64,000 nucleotides of DNA from positions 803,766 through 867,765 of the forward strand of contig MNCI01010116.1 in the NCBI GenBank assembly GCA_015680685.1. The letters are read 5' to 3'. Position 1 is the first letter of the stretch. Each line of letters starts with the position of its first letter. The DNA is from Gnetum montanum. Lineage: Eukaryota; Streptophyta; Gnetopsida; Gnetales; Gnetaceae. The translations under genes were made by a program, and so were the position numbers. Of the stretch, positions 1-11,599 are shown in pieces. The notes under the pieces are model-generated. The model saw only the letters and a program-made list of their open reading frames with translations. It searched no databases and was not told where the DNA came from.

Positions 1-850
1 TACGAGCGTTCACGCATGATCCGGTCGAACTCTGTGGACAGGCTAGTTGTCTAGATAGTTACACGTTGATCGCAGTTCGCTATCTTCCCACCTGGACTAG
101 TATTTGCTTTGTCACGTATGGTTTAGTCCAGAGTGAGGCGTATGATGTGATCCTAAATTAGTGCTACTCCTAGAGACAATGGAAAATAATCTTGATTAAA
201 CTAATGAGTAATAGGAAATGAAGTCTAAGCTAACCTAAGTGCGATGAGCATCTGTTCCTTAATCATCTGTACACATCTTGGACCTCGTGCACGACTACTA
301 TTGGGGTTACCAAGTGCAGATCCTAGGTACGCTACTGGGTTACCAAGTAGTCATACTTAAATGCTCGTGATTAAGTCGTACTCATTTCGCATTTAACAAC
401 AGAAATAGTAAATGATGATAAAAAAATATTAACTAAGAAAACAATAAATGACAATACCAATTAACAATAATAATTAAACAATTAAAACTAAGTGAATGTT
501 GCAATGATGAAGTAATCTCGATCTTTATTTTCCGGTCATGTGTGCCTCCAAGTATGTCACACTCGAATAAAGGTGTCGTACAATTACGAGCATCACACTG
601 CAGGCATGCACTTGAGAAAATATTCTATCTCCTGCAGGAACAAACTACAAGAGCTTTGCTACAACTAACTGAAAAGACGCCTAAATGAGGCAGAAGGCTC
701 TCTTATTTATAGGTTGGGATAGGCGGCTACATAAACGGGGCCATGTCAATGCAGGAAGGCTACGTCGACGGGCCCACATTGATGTGGCCACATATATGAG
801 GCCCTGTATACGCGGCCTAGTCGACGCATCGACTATATAGCACTTCATCA
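1..850 (-). repeat. 3' LTR of A1 (partial)
   Basis: This stretch matches 4813-5624 almost base for base, with scattered transitions and small indels. Its right end ...TTCATCA abuts the polypurine tract. By comparison with the A2 LTR, roughly 45 bp at its left end lie outside the window. Confidence 0.88.
704..711 (-). promoter_or_regulatory. TATA box in A1 3' LTR
   Basis: The minus strand reads TATAAATA. The same motif sits at the matching place in the other A1 LTR (5478-5485), the A2 LTR (12325-12332) and the B LTR (18547-18554), so it is the likely core promoter of these LTRs. U3 lies to its right. Confidence 0.6.
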
Positions 851-862
851 TACCCCCACAAC
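851..862 (-). other. Polypurine tract of A1
   Basis: The minus strand reads GTTGTGGGGGTA directly before the 3' LTR. The same G-run motif precedes the LTRs of A2 (12509-12520) and B (18680-18691). It would prime plus-strand DNA synthesis. Confidence 0.75.
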
Positions 863-1159
863 TGAGTAAAAACTTGTCCTCGAGTCAAAGAAGGTGCAGA
901 ACAAGCTCAATTGAATACACAGTGGATAGGTATGGGATTATTGACTGACTAAAAATTTATTCATGCCGCAGTGGAGAATTAAAATTGGGACACAGACACA
1001 AAATGACAAAATTTGTGGAACTCATGAGGTTCTTGGTAGTGGTGGCTCCTCCATGGGTGCCTTTCCTTTGTCCTGTGCATCAGGCTTCTGAGATTTATAC
1101 CATTGAAGAAGCACCTAACGTTTTCTCCTCTTCTATTTGAGGACTATGAGCCGTCCATG

Positions 1160-1440
1160 CTGATGTTACAATGTTTGATGAAGTCGGTACTTTTCATGGA
1201 CACAGCAGCTGCGGGAACACTTAATTGGCCTTGACATGCCATGCCGCAAATAGTCGTCGTTCCTCTTCATAGGCTTGGGCCCTAACCTCTCCTCCCTTTG
1301 CTTGGATAGATTATACAGCAACAGGAGTTTCATGATGGATGCTAAATGATTGCCTTCTGCTCTGCATGTTCTGCATGAGGTCCTTAGCCTCTGCCTCTCC
1401 CAGGTCATTCGGTTGCACCTTGAGAAGGTCCTCCTTGTTA
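1160..1440 (-). pseudogene. Remnant of a second ORF in A1, function unknown
   Basis: The stretch between gag and the 3' LTR holds a segment whose minus-strand translation contains LLKVQPNDLGEA followed by NMQSRR. Element A2 has the same peptide pattern at 13340-13440 (LLKVQANDLGEA, NMESRR). The amino acids agree better than would be expected of random non-coding sequence, so this is probably the relic of a real ORF downstream of gag. I do not recognise the product. It is frameshifted and short here. Confidence 0.4.
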
Positions 1441-1733
1441 TCTTCTTTTAAGGGCCATCTATGATCACACAAAGATCAATTGTTAGTAAGGTTATTGAAA
1501 AAGTTCAATGATTTCATACCTTACTCATTGCCGTTAATAAATGCTTCATTCTTTACTTAGTGTGATTTCAGAGTTAGAAATTTTTCAAGGAAGTTGCCCT
1601 AAAAGTTTAATGTCAGGCCTGGTTTTGAGGAATGTTTGATAAAATAATGACAAAGGAAAGAATAAATTTGGCAATGAAATACTCAGAGGGTATAAGATGA
1701 TGTGGTGGTGTGCAACAAGTATAAATTACAAAA

Positions 1734-1789
1734 GTCACGCAAGTGGGTCCTCCCCAAAGCAAGTTCCAACCTATATGCCCTTGCGTAAC
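1734..1789 (-). other. Conserved inverted repeat (candidate RNA hairpin), A1
   Basis: Arms GTCACGCAAG and CTTGCGTAAC (9 of 10 paired) flank a loop of about 36 nt. The same hairpin occurs in A2 and B at the corresponding place between gag/pol and the 3' LTR. Confidence 0.45.
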
Positions 1790-2224
1790 CACACCTTAAA
1801 ATGTCCGTAGGCACTAGCAGGGTTAAATGTAATCTATACCGATGCAACAACACACACACATGTCGATACCACTGTGATGAGGTATAAATTCAATGCTATA
1901 CAAGACACGAGTCACAAATACATGAACAACGAGATGGAAGGAATCGGAGAAGGGATTGTAGAGATTGGGACATGAGGTAACTGACTCAAGGCACAATGAA
2001 TCCTGTGTAAAGCATGATTAAGATGTCATTAACTCGTTGTTCCAAGATTAGGACCAAGTCCATTCCTCTGATCAGTGAGATTGCATCATTTCATCTAATG
2101 ATGGACAACCATAAGAGCACCATGACAGCAAGGCACACGATCACTTGGCATTTTGTGCAAGGGAGGAGTGACTTGGAACTTCTTTGTGGCATACTTTTTG
2201 TTTGGCTACTTTGGCACACTTTCT

Positions 2225-2230
<6 letters not shown>

Positions 2231-2257
<27 letters not shown>
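2231..2257. repeat. (TC)n microsatellite in A1
   Basis: Uninterrupted TC dinucleotide run. A2 carries a different polypyrimidine run at the matching place (14725-14777), so this part of the element is a mutable pyrimidine tract. Confidence 0.9.
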
Positions 2258-2260
<3 letters not shown>

Positions 2261-2739
2261 CTGGATGCCTTTAATACTCTTACTCCCATTTTTGTTAGAT
2301 CTACAAGGATCTTAATACAACCATGTTGCATGATAACTCCCACAGATGTCACCAAAGAGAATCCACAAGTCCCCTTGATGTCACACCCTAATCATTCCCT
2401 CTTGGTCCATCATTCTTCACTCTAGGCACAATGAACACAAAATTAATTTTAAGTTTCAAGAATGTTAAGAATATCATTGCACCCTCGAATAGAACCTCTT
2501 ATTTGTAGAATGGATGAGTGGGTGTAATGGGCTCATTGTCCAAATAATTAATCACTCAAGACTCAATAACATAGAACACACCTCAACCAACGATCCACAT
2601 GAGTGTTTTATTCATAGATGAGATTACTTATAAAAACGTAAAAAGACAAAAAGATAAAACAAGAAATTGAAAAATGAAAAACTGGAAAACAAAAAGTGTA
2701 AAATTAAAGAAAATGAAATATATTTATTAATCCCGCTTG

Positions 2740-4658
2740 TTAGTAAAATGGGGGATATCCCCCATAACTAAACGGTTGATCATGGAGACGATTAATAAAT
2801 GGAAGATGAGGATCCTTGCATGTTGGAAATATTGGGACTGGGTCATATTTACCCCATCGGGGTTCACACACTTGATTATAGTAAGCATAGTGGGGCAATT
2901 TATACAATGTAGTTTCTGGATAACGAGTTGACCCACTATGATACTTGTGACCATAAGATGGTATGCAAGGATCAACATGTCTCCCCATGTGGCAATATTC
3001 ATTGGGCCCCATGGTTGTTGGAGTATTGAGTGGTGGCCTTGATAAGGTAACATGAGGCATTGGGTTCAAAGGGGAAGATGTACCACAGTGTTGGATTTGT
3101 GCTGAGTTGGCAGATGCAGTGGTTTCTAAATTGTGGTGTCCCTTTTGACGGTCACATCTAAAGAAGGGACACCTTCAATGTTGTGAAGGACCTCCAATGC
3201 TGTTGATAGTAGTAGCACAAGTAACATTTGTGGGTTGGTGCTATGGTGCAAAATCTTCTAGCATAGCTGGCGGTGATGTAGAAGGGGGTGAAGTGTGAGA
3301 ATATTAAGGTTGAGGAGAAGTTTAAGGCAAATGAGGTGGTGATCTTGTTGGAGAGGACATGGGTGGAAAGTATTTGGGAGAATGATAACAGTGAGGTGAG
3401 GTAGAGGATGCTGATCTTGTTGGAGAAATAGGGTGTTGAACATAATAAGCATTTGATGCTACAAGATACGAAGGGTATGGTCCAGTTAGTGGTGGCCTCC
3501 CCCACGACTGAGGTTTTTGCCACTATGGTTGGACACAGTATTTTTGTATGAACTCTAGATGTAACATTCCTCCCCAATGCTCATGTAAATGTGACAAGAT
3601 TGGACATTGACCTTTGGGATGATTGTAGAAGCAAATATTACATTGATACGTATGATTGGCAGTTGAGTTCTTATCCCTATTCTCTTCTACCCTTTGTTTC
3701 GATTGTCACATGGTGTCCTATCCTGTTTCTTGATTTGGCATAGTTTTTCCTCTAATAATGTTGGCATATTCTCCACATATTTCATGTACCCAGTCCATTA
3801 TCTTATTAATCTTTGCCTCAATTTCATCTAGTGATTGCAGGATTGGCAAAGATGATTCCACCTCCTTGAAGTGAGTTGATTTCTCCTCTTCATGATCATG
3901 GACCCTTGTTAAGTTGAGATTTTGGTCTTGTTGAGAACTTTCAACATTCTCCCAGTTGGTTATTTTTCCTTCTTCTTTTGCTATCTGCTTAATAAGCTCT
4001 TAGAGTTGATGGGTTCATAGCTCATATAGTTGACCTTGGGCATACATCCCTAGGGTCTCCATTGTTTCATTACGGAGCCCATCTATGATATGGTACATTA
4101 GCCTTTCCTCAGAGAACCCATGGCCTGGGCAGTTGTTTAACATTGCATAATATCTTTCTAAGGCCATGTCCAAGGGTTCATGTTGTGCTTGTTTCCATTC
4201 TTGGATTTGTCTCCTCAAGGCTGACACTCTTGCATAGGTTTGATATCTTTCGTTGAAAAGTTCTACCATTGTCGGCCAACGTCGAATTGATTTTGGCTTT
4301 AATGACCTATACCATACTTTTGCTTGGTCAACGAGTGTCAAAGGAAAGAGCTTAAGTTTTTTCCACCCATTATCAATATTGTTCCATGTACAGGCATCGT
4401 AGAAGGCTTGTAAATGTTGTTGCGAATCTAAATCATAGCCCCCTGAAAACTTGGAAAAGTTGTTTAAATCAAGCACAGGTAGACAACTTTCCTTACGATG
4501 CTTGTGGGCTATTCAAACAGCCTCTTGTATTTTCGTTAATCTTGTAGTGGCTAGTAGGGTTTCATCATCATTGGGTAAGTTATGCTTTCGTGCATTGGGA
4601 CAATGTTGTCTTCGTTTATGTTTATAAGAAACCCCCACCTCGGGTTGTGTACTCCAAT
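2740..4658 (-). pseudogene. Decayed gag of A1
   Basis: The best-preserved part (4015-4476, 153 codons) matches the plant retrotransposon gag core. Visible motifs are FSGGYD near the start, the WKKLKLFPLTL/AKVWYRSL block, and a downstream block of aromatic and basic residues. The C-terminal part (2740-3069) is rich in Pro, Tyr and His and ends in PFSYGGYPPFY. The middle is broken by stops and frameshifts. Compared with the plus-strand relative C, the N-terminal Arg/Ser-rich region is not visible, and the start lies in the gap. The product would be the capsid/nucleocapsid precursor of cytoplasmic virus-like particles. No pol follows it. Confidence 0.85.
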
Positions 4659-4812
4659 NNNNNNNNNNNNNNNNNNNNNNNNNNNNNNNNNNNNNNNNNN
4701 NNNNNNNNNNNNNNNNNNNNNNNNNNNNNNNNNNNNNNNNNNNNNNNNNNNNNNNNNNNNNNNNNNNNNNNNNNNNNNNNNNNNNNNNNNNNNNNNNNNN
4801 NNNNNNNNNNNN
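4659..4812. other. Assembly gap (154 N)
   Basis: Run of N. By comparison with A2 it hides the A1 gag start, the primer-binding site and the first bases of the 5' LTR. Confidence 0.99.
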
Positions 4813-5624
4813 GGCTAGTTGTGGTATCTAGATAGTTACACATTGATCGCAGTTCGTTGTCTTCCCACTTAGACTAGTATTTGCTTTGTCACGTATGGTT
4901 TAGTCCAGAGTGAGGCGTATGATGTGATCCTAAATTAGTGCTACTCCTAGAGACAATGGAAAATAATCTTGATTAAACTAATGAGTAATAGAAAATCAAG
5001 TCTAAGCTAACCTAAGTGCGATGAGCATTCGTTCCTTAATCATCTGTACACATCTTGGACCTCATGCACGACTACTACTAGGATTACCAAGCGTAGATCC
5101 TAGGTACACTACTGGGTTACCAAGTAGTCACACTTAAATGCTCGTGATTAAGTCGTACTCATTCCACATTTAACAACAGAAATAGTAAATGATGATAAAG
5201 AAATATTAACTAAGAAAATAATAAATGACAATAACAATTAACAATAATAGTTAAACAATTAAAACTAAGTGAATGCTGCAATGATGAAGTAATCTCGATC
5301 TTTATTTCCAGTCATGTGCACGTCCAAGTATATCACACAAATAAAGGTGTCGTACAATTACAAGCATCACACTGTGAGCATGCACTTGGGAAAATATTCT
5401 ATTTCATGCAGGAACAAACTACAAGAGCTTCGCTACAACTAACTGAAAAGATGCCTAAATGAGGCGAAAGGCCCTCTTATTTATAGGCCGGGATAGGTGG
5501 CTGCATAAACGGGGCCACATCGACCTAGGAAGGCTACGTCGACGGGCCCGCGTTGACGTGGCTGTGTATACAGGGCCTCGTATACGTGGCATAGTTGACA
5601 CATCGACTATATAGCACTTCATCA
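4813..5624 (-). repeat. 5' LTR of A1
   Basis: Second copy of 41-850. It ends in CACTTCATCA and then enters unrelated sequence (GTTAGTTACC), which is the element boundary. A TATA box (TATAAATA on the minus strand) lies at 5478-5485. The left end is in the gap. Confidence 0.88.
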
Positions 5625-6262
5625 GTTAGTTACCTTTTGTTTGTTTTTCTAGATGGAAATAGTTACACACGTATTATAATTTTAATATAGCTTTTTTTTA
5701 TTTATTGCTTTTCTTTAATAAAGTATAATGCCGAGGTAGCTTTGTATCTCACTTTACTTTAAGAAAATATTTTTCAAGATTAAATAAACCTCAAGTAAAA
5801 TTTTTGTTAGGTACTTTGGTGGAGTTGTATTTGGAAAAATGAAAGGGACATTGTTGGAGTAATGATACAAGAACATAGATAGATTGATTTAAATAGCGTT
5901 GCATTTATTATTCAATCTCAAACTTTTTGTTTACTTTGTAATTTAACTACCATGTAAGGTAAAATCCTTTTATTTTAATGTATTCCAAAATTTTATTAGC
6001 TTGATTTTGGGAGTTGTTGGAACCAAGATATTTTTTTTAACCATATTCATAACTCAATATTGCTCACCAAAATTAAACTCATAATCTGGAATTTCCAAAT
6101 TAAGAGTCTTATCACTAGGCACTTCATTGTTTATTTGTGAAGAATAGATTTTTATATGCAAGTAGATTAGTTCTTGAAGAAGAGGATTTAATAGTGTTAA
6201 CATATAAGCTTTATGTCCTTTGTAAGACAACCATCTAAATCTCTCATATTACTATGTGAACA
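5625..6262. other. No recognisable gene; AT-rich flank
   Basis: AT-rich sequence with short homopolymer runs and no long ORF. I see no protein motif or repeat structure. Confidence 0.6.
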
Positions 6263-6440
6263 ATGATGTGTTAGCCTAGTGGTAAGACTCTTGAATTAAA
6301 AGCTCCAAGTCATGGATTTGATTCTAGTGGGTAATGTTGAGTTATAAAGTTCTAATTGGACTATATATCTTAGGTTGTACCTATAGTACAATGATTTCAG
6401 GGTTCCAACACCCATCCTTGAGTTTGATGCTTTATTTAAA
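6263..6440 (+). mobile_element. tRNA-derived SINE
   Basis: An RNA polymerase III-type promoter is visible: A box TTAGCCTAGTGG at 6271-6282 and B box GGATTTGATTC at 6314-6324, about 31 nt apart as in a tRNA. The downstream body contains GTTGAGTTATA. A second, interrupted copy on the minus strand (46740-46819 plus 49827-49880) shares A box, B box and this body motif. The 3' end is not sharply defined. Confidence 0.6.
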
Positions 6441-8049
6441 AGTTGTAATTCATTTAAATATATATCAGTAGTGATAAATATAAGTATCCCAAATATGTGA
6501 GATTAGAAATAGAATGTAAGAAAGTGATTAGATAGATGAATAGTAAATATATCTATTTCTTTTTTATTTTTTGTTGGGGTGGGAAAGCAAGAAGACGATA
6601 CAATGTTACTAGAATTCAAAGTTATTTAACTATATTTACCCCTTGTCCAATAAGAGGTGGCTTAAGTGATTAGTTCATTATCTAACAAAGATTTGTAGAT
6701 AGTAGGTTTCTAATTCTAGTCATACTTGAGGTATCATTATATTTCTTTATGAAACTGAAACTAAAGCTTTATTATGTCTGAAGACCCATATGATATATTG
6801 GATAGATATTACATTTTCATGAAAAATAACTACAAACTCTACAAATTGACTAAGCATCAATGCCAACAATAAAAATAAATCATATAAGTTTTTTGCTACA
6901 ACATTATAATGTTGTCTCAAATGGGTAGTCACGATACCAAAAACAAAAAAAGAAAAAAGAAAAAAAAAACACACACACACACACACACAACTCATTCTCA
7001 AGGGCATTTGACATGCATCGACTATAGGTATGCTCTTCTCAAGGGAGTTGAATTTATCTTTAATTTTTAATTCTAAGATGATGTGAACTTAAGCAAAGCT
7101 TGCTAATAGCACTCCAACACTTTATTGGAATAGCAATTGAGAGATAGTGAGTTTCTACATCTAGGTTTGGCCAAGAGGCCAACTATTAGTCATAGATAAA
7201 TAATGCTAAATAATATTCCATTCATAACATTCCAAGGAAAGCCTATTAGTATCACTATAGAATATTCCATCCATTATGCAAACATTTTTGCTCCAAGTGA
7301 ATCCACGGTTTCTATGTTTAAGTTTACATATTGTAATGCATAAGGAATGAAATTCAAAAGGGCAAGGAGAGCATGCATGGAAAACAAAAATCCATAAAAA
7401 TTTAGAAATATTTTACAACATAAGATTTATTACCAAACATGGAATTAGGTGTCCTTTTCATCATTTAATCACAACCCAAAATTGTTATGGAATAGATCTA
7501 ATTTGGTAAAATGGCAACTTGGATAAATTTTAATCCAATAGATGAACTAAAATTTAACTTAGTTTTTGCAAGATTTCCTTGGCCAAATTATAGATATATA
7601 TTATAAATATATAACTAAGCAAGTTTATTACATCTATGAGTGAACTATTAAACATCTCATGTGATGTAAATAAAATTGTTTATTGCCTTCTACATTAGAC
7701 CATAACTGTGTTAAAACCTTATGCTTAACTAACTAGCAAATATGCTTAGGATTTTGTTTTACTTCCTCATAAGAAATATTTCATTTTCTCAACCATTGTA
7801 TTCCTTGAAAAAATTAACTATGGTCTTGTGAATCCTCAAGAACTATTTTAGAGAATTTGTCTTACTTTGAGATCTACAAACTATGAGTGTATATAATAAA
7901 TTGGCATAAGGCTTTGCTTCTAAAGATAATAATTCACATTTACATAATAACATTGAGTAATGTGCTTACATCTTCACCTTTAACTCATTGAGAAGAAAAG
8001 TTTTTTGCACTCTTTCAATATCTTTCCAAAGTTTAGCATCGAGTCCAAG
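6441..8049. other. Mostly unassigned AT-rich DNA; weak SINE-like segment and (CA)n
   Basis: The only simple structure is a (CA)n run at 6970-6988 after a poly-A stretch. At 6646-6700, TGGCTTAAGTGATTAG and AGGTTTCTAATTC resemble degenerate A and B boxes, possibly another old SINE, but this is weak. I see no coding signal. Confidence 0.45.
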
Positions 8050-8450
8050 TTACCAAACAACACATCCAAATAATATAATAGGATAGATGATAGTATAAAA
8101 TTTTTTTTTTCTAACCTTCCAAGACCAAAGTACTAAATTCTTACACTTGCTTTTGAAAGCATACAGAGCCTTGAAACCTCTTGCTATTCTTGTTTTGATG
8201 TACTTCTCCCGCTTGTAATTTTTTATATAAATGAGACCCAAATATTTAAAAGAATCTACTATTTGCACAATGGTACCTCTAAAATGAAAGTTATAATTGG
8301 TATTTTTTTGTACTCCAAATCACTAATTTAGTTTCATCCACATTTAATTAAAGACTAGATGGGTGACAATAATTTTCTAGAATTTGCAACATATTTTGTG
8401 TTCTTTCTATAGCATCATCTATAAAAAAGAAGATTCACTACCTGGGATCC
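8050..8450 (-). pseudogene. LINE reverse transcriptase, C-terminal fragment
   Basis: The minus strand encodes a non-LTR retrotransposon RT C-terminal region. Visible pieces are LNVDETKLVIW, SFKYLGLIY, then RIARGFKALYAF and a conserved tail ending IIYPIILFGCVVW followed by W-x-IERVQKTF. This is the post-catalytic part of RT that usually follows the YxDD palm in plant LINEs. The active site and endonuclease are absent here and stops interrupt the frame. The conserved SFKYLG and FGCVVW landmarks make the family call secure, but the clade is uncertain. Confidence 0.75.
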
Positions 8451-8577
8451 AATTTTGATAGCATGACTATCTTGCCCATTGCATAATCATTTTTACATTT
8501 CATCAATACAGATACAAAAAAGAGTTGGAGAAAGTGCACAACTTTGCTTAACTCTAGTTTTGCTCTAAAATTAAATT

Positions 8578-8760
8578 TTCATCATCATCATCATAATCCT
8601 AGCCTTGTCCCAACAAAATGGGATCAACTACATGAGTTCCTTTCTACCATTCACCTCTATAAAACACTAGATCTTTGTTCATATGCAATTTCTTTTGATC
8701 ATCTCCAATCATTTCTTCCCATGTCTTTTTTAGTCTTCCTTTTGGTAGCTTTCCTATAAG
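8578..8760 (-). mobile_element. 3' end of an RTE-type LINE with TGATGATG tail
   Basis: The minus strand ends ...GGGACAAGGCTAGGATTA followed by repeated TGATG. This is the typical 3' end of plant RTE LINEs. A second copy of the same terminus lies at 49883-50290. Confidence 0.6.
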
Positions 8761-10755
8761 AGTAATGTAGCAATCTTTTTTTAATGGGCTCTATCACATC
8801 TTGAAATTAACCATAGATAAATTCATACAATTACTTACGAGACATGAATTAATTACTTAGAAATCCATATATTTTATATGCAATACTTAAAATTTAAAAT
8901 TAAGCATTGAGGACTTTAATGCACCAAGTATGAAACCTTATAATCCAATAAGCATACTTGAATAAATCATAAAGAACTAAATACTTAACAAAATACATAT
9001 AAGATTACATCAACATTTTAAGTACAAATCATTAATGCACAAAGTTAGAAGTAGATAACCACATGGGCCATTTTATAAATCCATAACATAGCTCTAAAAA
9101 TACAACAATGTTTGAATTCTTTATTTGCAATGCATTACTTAATCATCAATGCTTCTGCTACGCACTTTGATTTAGTATCTGCATTATCACCTACAAATTC
9201 CATTCAAGTCTCTTCAGCAAAATCTACATAAAACACATGCAAAATGTATCAAAACAACTTCATAGTAGAGGAAGTCAACTTGGTGTAACCTGACATGATG
9301 CTCATGCTGCAAAGCACATTATTAGAACCAACAACAAAACTAATCAACAAATTTGTTAATCAACATAGTAAACTTATCTATTAATCAAATACCATTAATA
9401 TTTATTATTAATGTACTGATCACCACAAAGCTATGGCAAGCCTAAAGTAGTGATATTTCGTGTGAGTTTCCAACATTAGACATTGGAATGACTACAAGGC
9501 TAATACTAACTTAACTAGCCATCAATAACTATTTGGTTGAAATGTCATCTATCTAGGCCAACCTTCATGAATGTCCAATTAGTGAGTTATGTTATAGCAA
9601 GTATCAACCCTATAGCTTTCTTCAATCCTAGCCTCCACTATCACATTAGGTTTCTTGATGTTGGTTGCAAGTCACTAGGTTCACAAAATCTCTAAATTCA
9701 CTTTACCATGACAAGACCAGCCAAGTATCATGCAACTAGGTTGATGAGCCAACTTCAAAGTCAACTTTACCATGGTAAGACCTACTTATTCCACATTAGT
9801 AATCTCTTTTTCCTAGATCTTAAACACTAAAAACATATACATAGACGTCTAGAATGTCAACTAGCTATCATCATCTAAGGTAATTACATATTGAACTTCC
9901 AAAATTTGATGAGCCTTAAGTGTCATAATGTACCTGTAATGATGGGTAATGACTGGTAATGGTAGTGGTAACCATAGTAATGATATGTAATAGTGATGGT
10001 CACCATAGTAATAATAGATAATGAAAATAGTAACAACTAGTAAGAGTGATAGTAACTATTGTAACAATAAGTAACAGTGGTAATAACCATAGTAATAGCA
10101 TGTAATAATGGTGGTAACAATTGGAATAATAGGTAACATCAATGCCAACCATAGTGAAGTGCATAAATTAGAATAGCAGACAAGGGTTAGAATGAAAGAA
10201 TAATAATAATTAAGTAGGTAGCTTTAAAGAGGATTGAGATTAAGAAAAAATATGAAACAAAGAACATTTCCTTTACCTTGAAAGATCAACTGGGAGTAGA
10301 GCTTCACCAAGCAATAATAGGTTTAGATCTAAAAATCTTGAAGAGATCCATCACATATAGCCACAAGTAAGAGAAGAAGAAAGAGAGAGCAATGCATAAT
10401 TGATGCCAAGAGAACTAATGTTGCCAAGTATTTAATGGCACATATTCAAGGTTGGGCAATTTCAAGAATGACAAGGAATTCCAAGATTGAATCACATGTA
10501 TTTACAAAAGGGTTTAAATGGTCCATAAGTAGATATGTTCATGGGTTTATGTTGCCAACAAATACTAGAATTAACTTGAATCATCCAGGATTGGATTCCC
10601 AATGTTCAAAGATAAAAATAAGATAACAACTAGAATAAATCCTAATTAAATATTTACCATGCCTTTTTACAATATTCTTACATTATTTCAAAAACATTAG
10701 AATGATATAAAATATAAAATAATTAATTGATTATAAAATTCCAGCAATTAGCCAT
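8761..10755. other. No gene seen; includes a minisatellite
   Basis: Low-complexity AT-rich sequence without long ORFs or protein motifs, apart from the minisatellite at 9935-10160 listed separately. Confidence 0.55.
9935..10160. repeat. Degenerate minisatellite (GTAACCATAGTAATGATATG-like units)
   Basis: About seven imperfect units of roughly 30-35 bp, each built from GGTAA(C/T) .. CATAGTAAT .. A(G/A)TAAT. The units have diverged by substitutions and small indels. Confidence 0.7.
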
Positions 10756-11374
10756 TAATGAGTGGCGAGGTACCCCTACCATACAAATCACTAAGGCATA
10801 CACACGATCTCGTCAAATTCCATGGACCTATATTTCTCTAGTGCACTAGTTCCTCTACAAAGTGAAATGGGTGTTGAGAACATTTGTTGTCTTCCCAACT
10901 AGACTTTTGGAGCTCAAGGGTACGATTTAAGTGTAATTGAGATACATGATTTTTATCATTTTATGTTTTCTAAGTTTAATCACCTACAACAAGAATGAAG
11001 GGTAGAGTAATTTAAGATCCAATTCATTCACTACCTAGCTAGCCTAACACAAGTACCTGTCCCACCTTCCTGGACACATCTTGAACACATATAGTATTGT
11101 TGGGCTACTAAACGTTAAGTGTTGTTGGGTTACCAAGCACTATATGTATGCTCGAAGTGGTAATCTTTATGTTCATTAACAATTGGAAATTAATTGCTTA
11201 ATTCAAATGCATTAAAGTAAAGTGCATGAAAGTAAAGTGCATTAAAGGAAACATTAATATATTCTCAATGCTACAAGGATTATCAAAAGGGTTCATTTTT
11301 ATTCCCATCACACTACTACGCTCAGGTACATCAGTATTCAAACAAAGATTCGCACACTCTTAGACTCCTGCTAC
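10756..11374 (-). repeat. Partial B LTR, first copy
   Basis: Begins TAATGAGTGGCGAGGTACCC and follows the B LTR up to about 11374, where the sequence jumps back to CTTGTGGAGCTCAAGG. That point matches about 10900, so two LTR pieces lie head-to-tail. Confidence 0.7.
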
Positions 11375-11599
11375 ACTTGTGGAGCTCAAGGGTACAGTTT
11401 AAGTGTAATTGAGATACATGATTTTTATTGTTTTATGTTTTCTAAGTTTAATTTCCTACAACAAGAATGAAGGGTAGAGTAATTTAAGATCCAATTCATC
11501 ATTGCCTAGCTAGCCTAACACAAGTACCTATCCCACTTTCCTGGACACATCTTAAACACATATAGTGTTGTTGGACTACCAAACGTTAAGCGTTGTTGG
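11375..11599 (-). repeat. Second B LTR piece, left of A2
   Basis: Repeats 10905-11120 with few differences, and stops where A2 begins (TGATGAG at 11600). The LTR resumes at 18165. Confidence 0.7.

Larger units (their letters stand above)
1..5624 (-). mobile_element. A1: gag-only Ty3/gypsy-type LTR element (left end outside window)
   Basis: Two near-identical direct repeats (1-850 and 4813-5624) bound an interior that reads as an LTR element on the minus strand. Just inside the left repeat, the minus strand shows the polypurine tract GTTGTGGGGGTA followed by TGATGAAG, the start of the 3' LTR. The interior carries a decayed gag (2740-4658) and a short second-ORF remnant, but no protease, RT or integrase. 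The element is therefore probably non-autonomous and mobilised by a relative. The 5' LTR end, primer site and gag start fall in the assembly gap. The left LTR runs off the window, so the target duplication cannot be checked. Confidence 0.85.

Noticed and set aside
6747-7007. 86-codon minus-strand ORF
   Set aside because: Created by the (CA)n and poly-A run. No domain.
9935-10160. Possible CRISPR-like spaced repeats
   Set aside because: Units are degenerate and contiguous without unique spacers, and the DNA is plant nuclear. It is a minisatellite.
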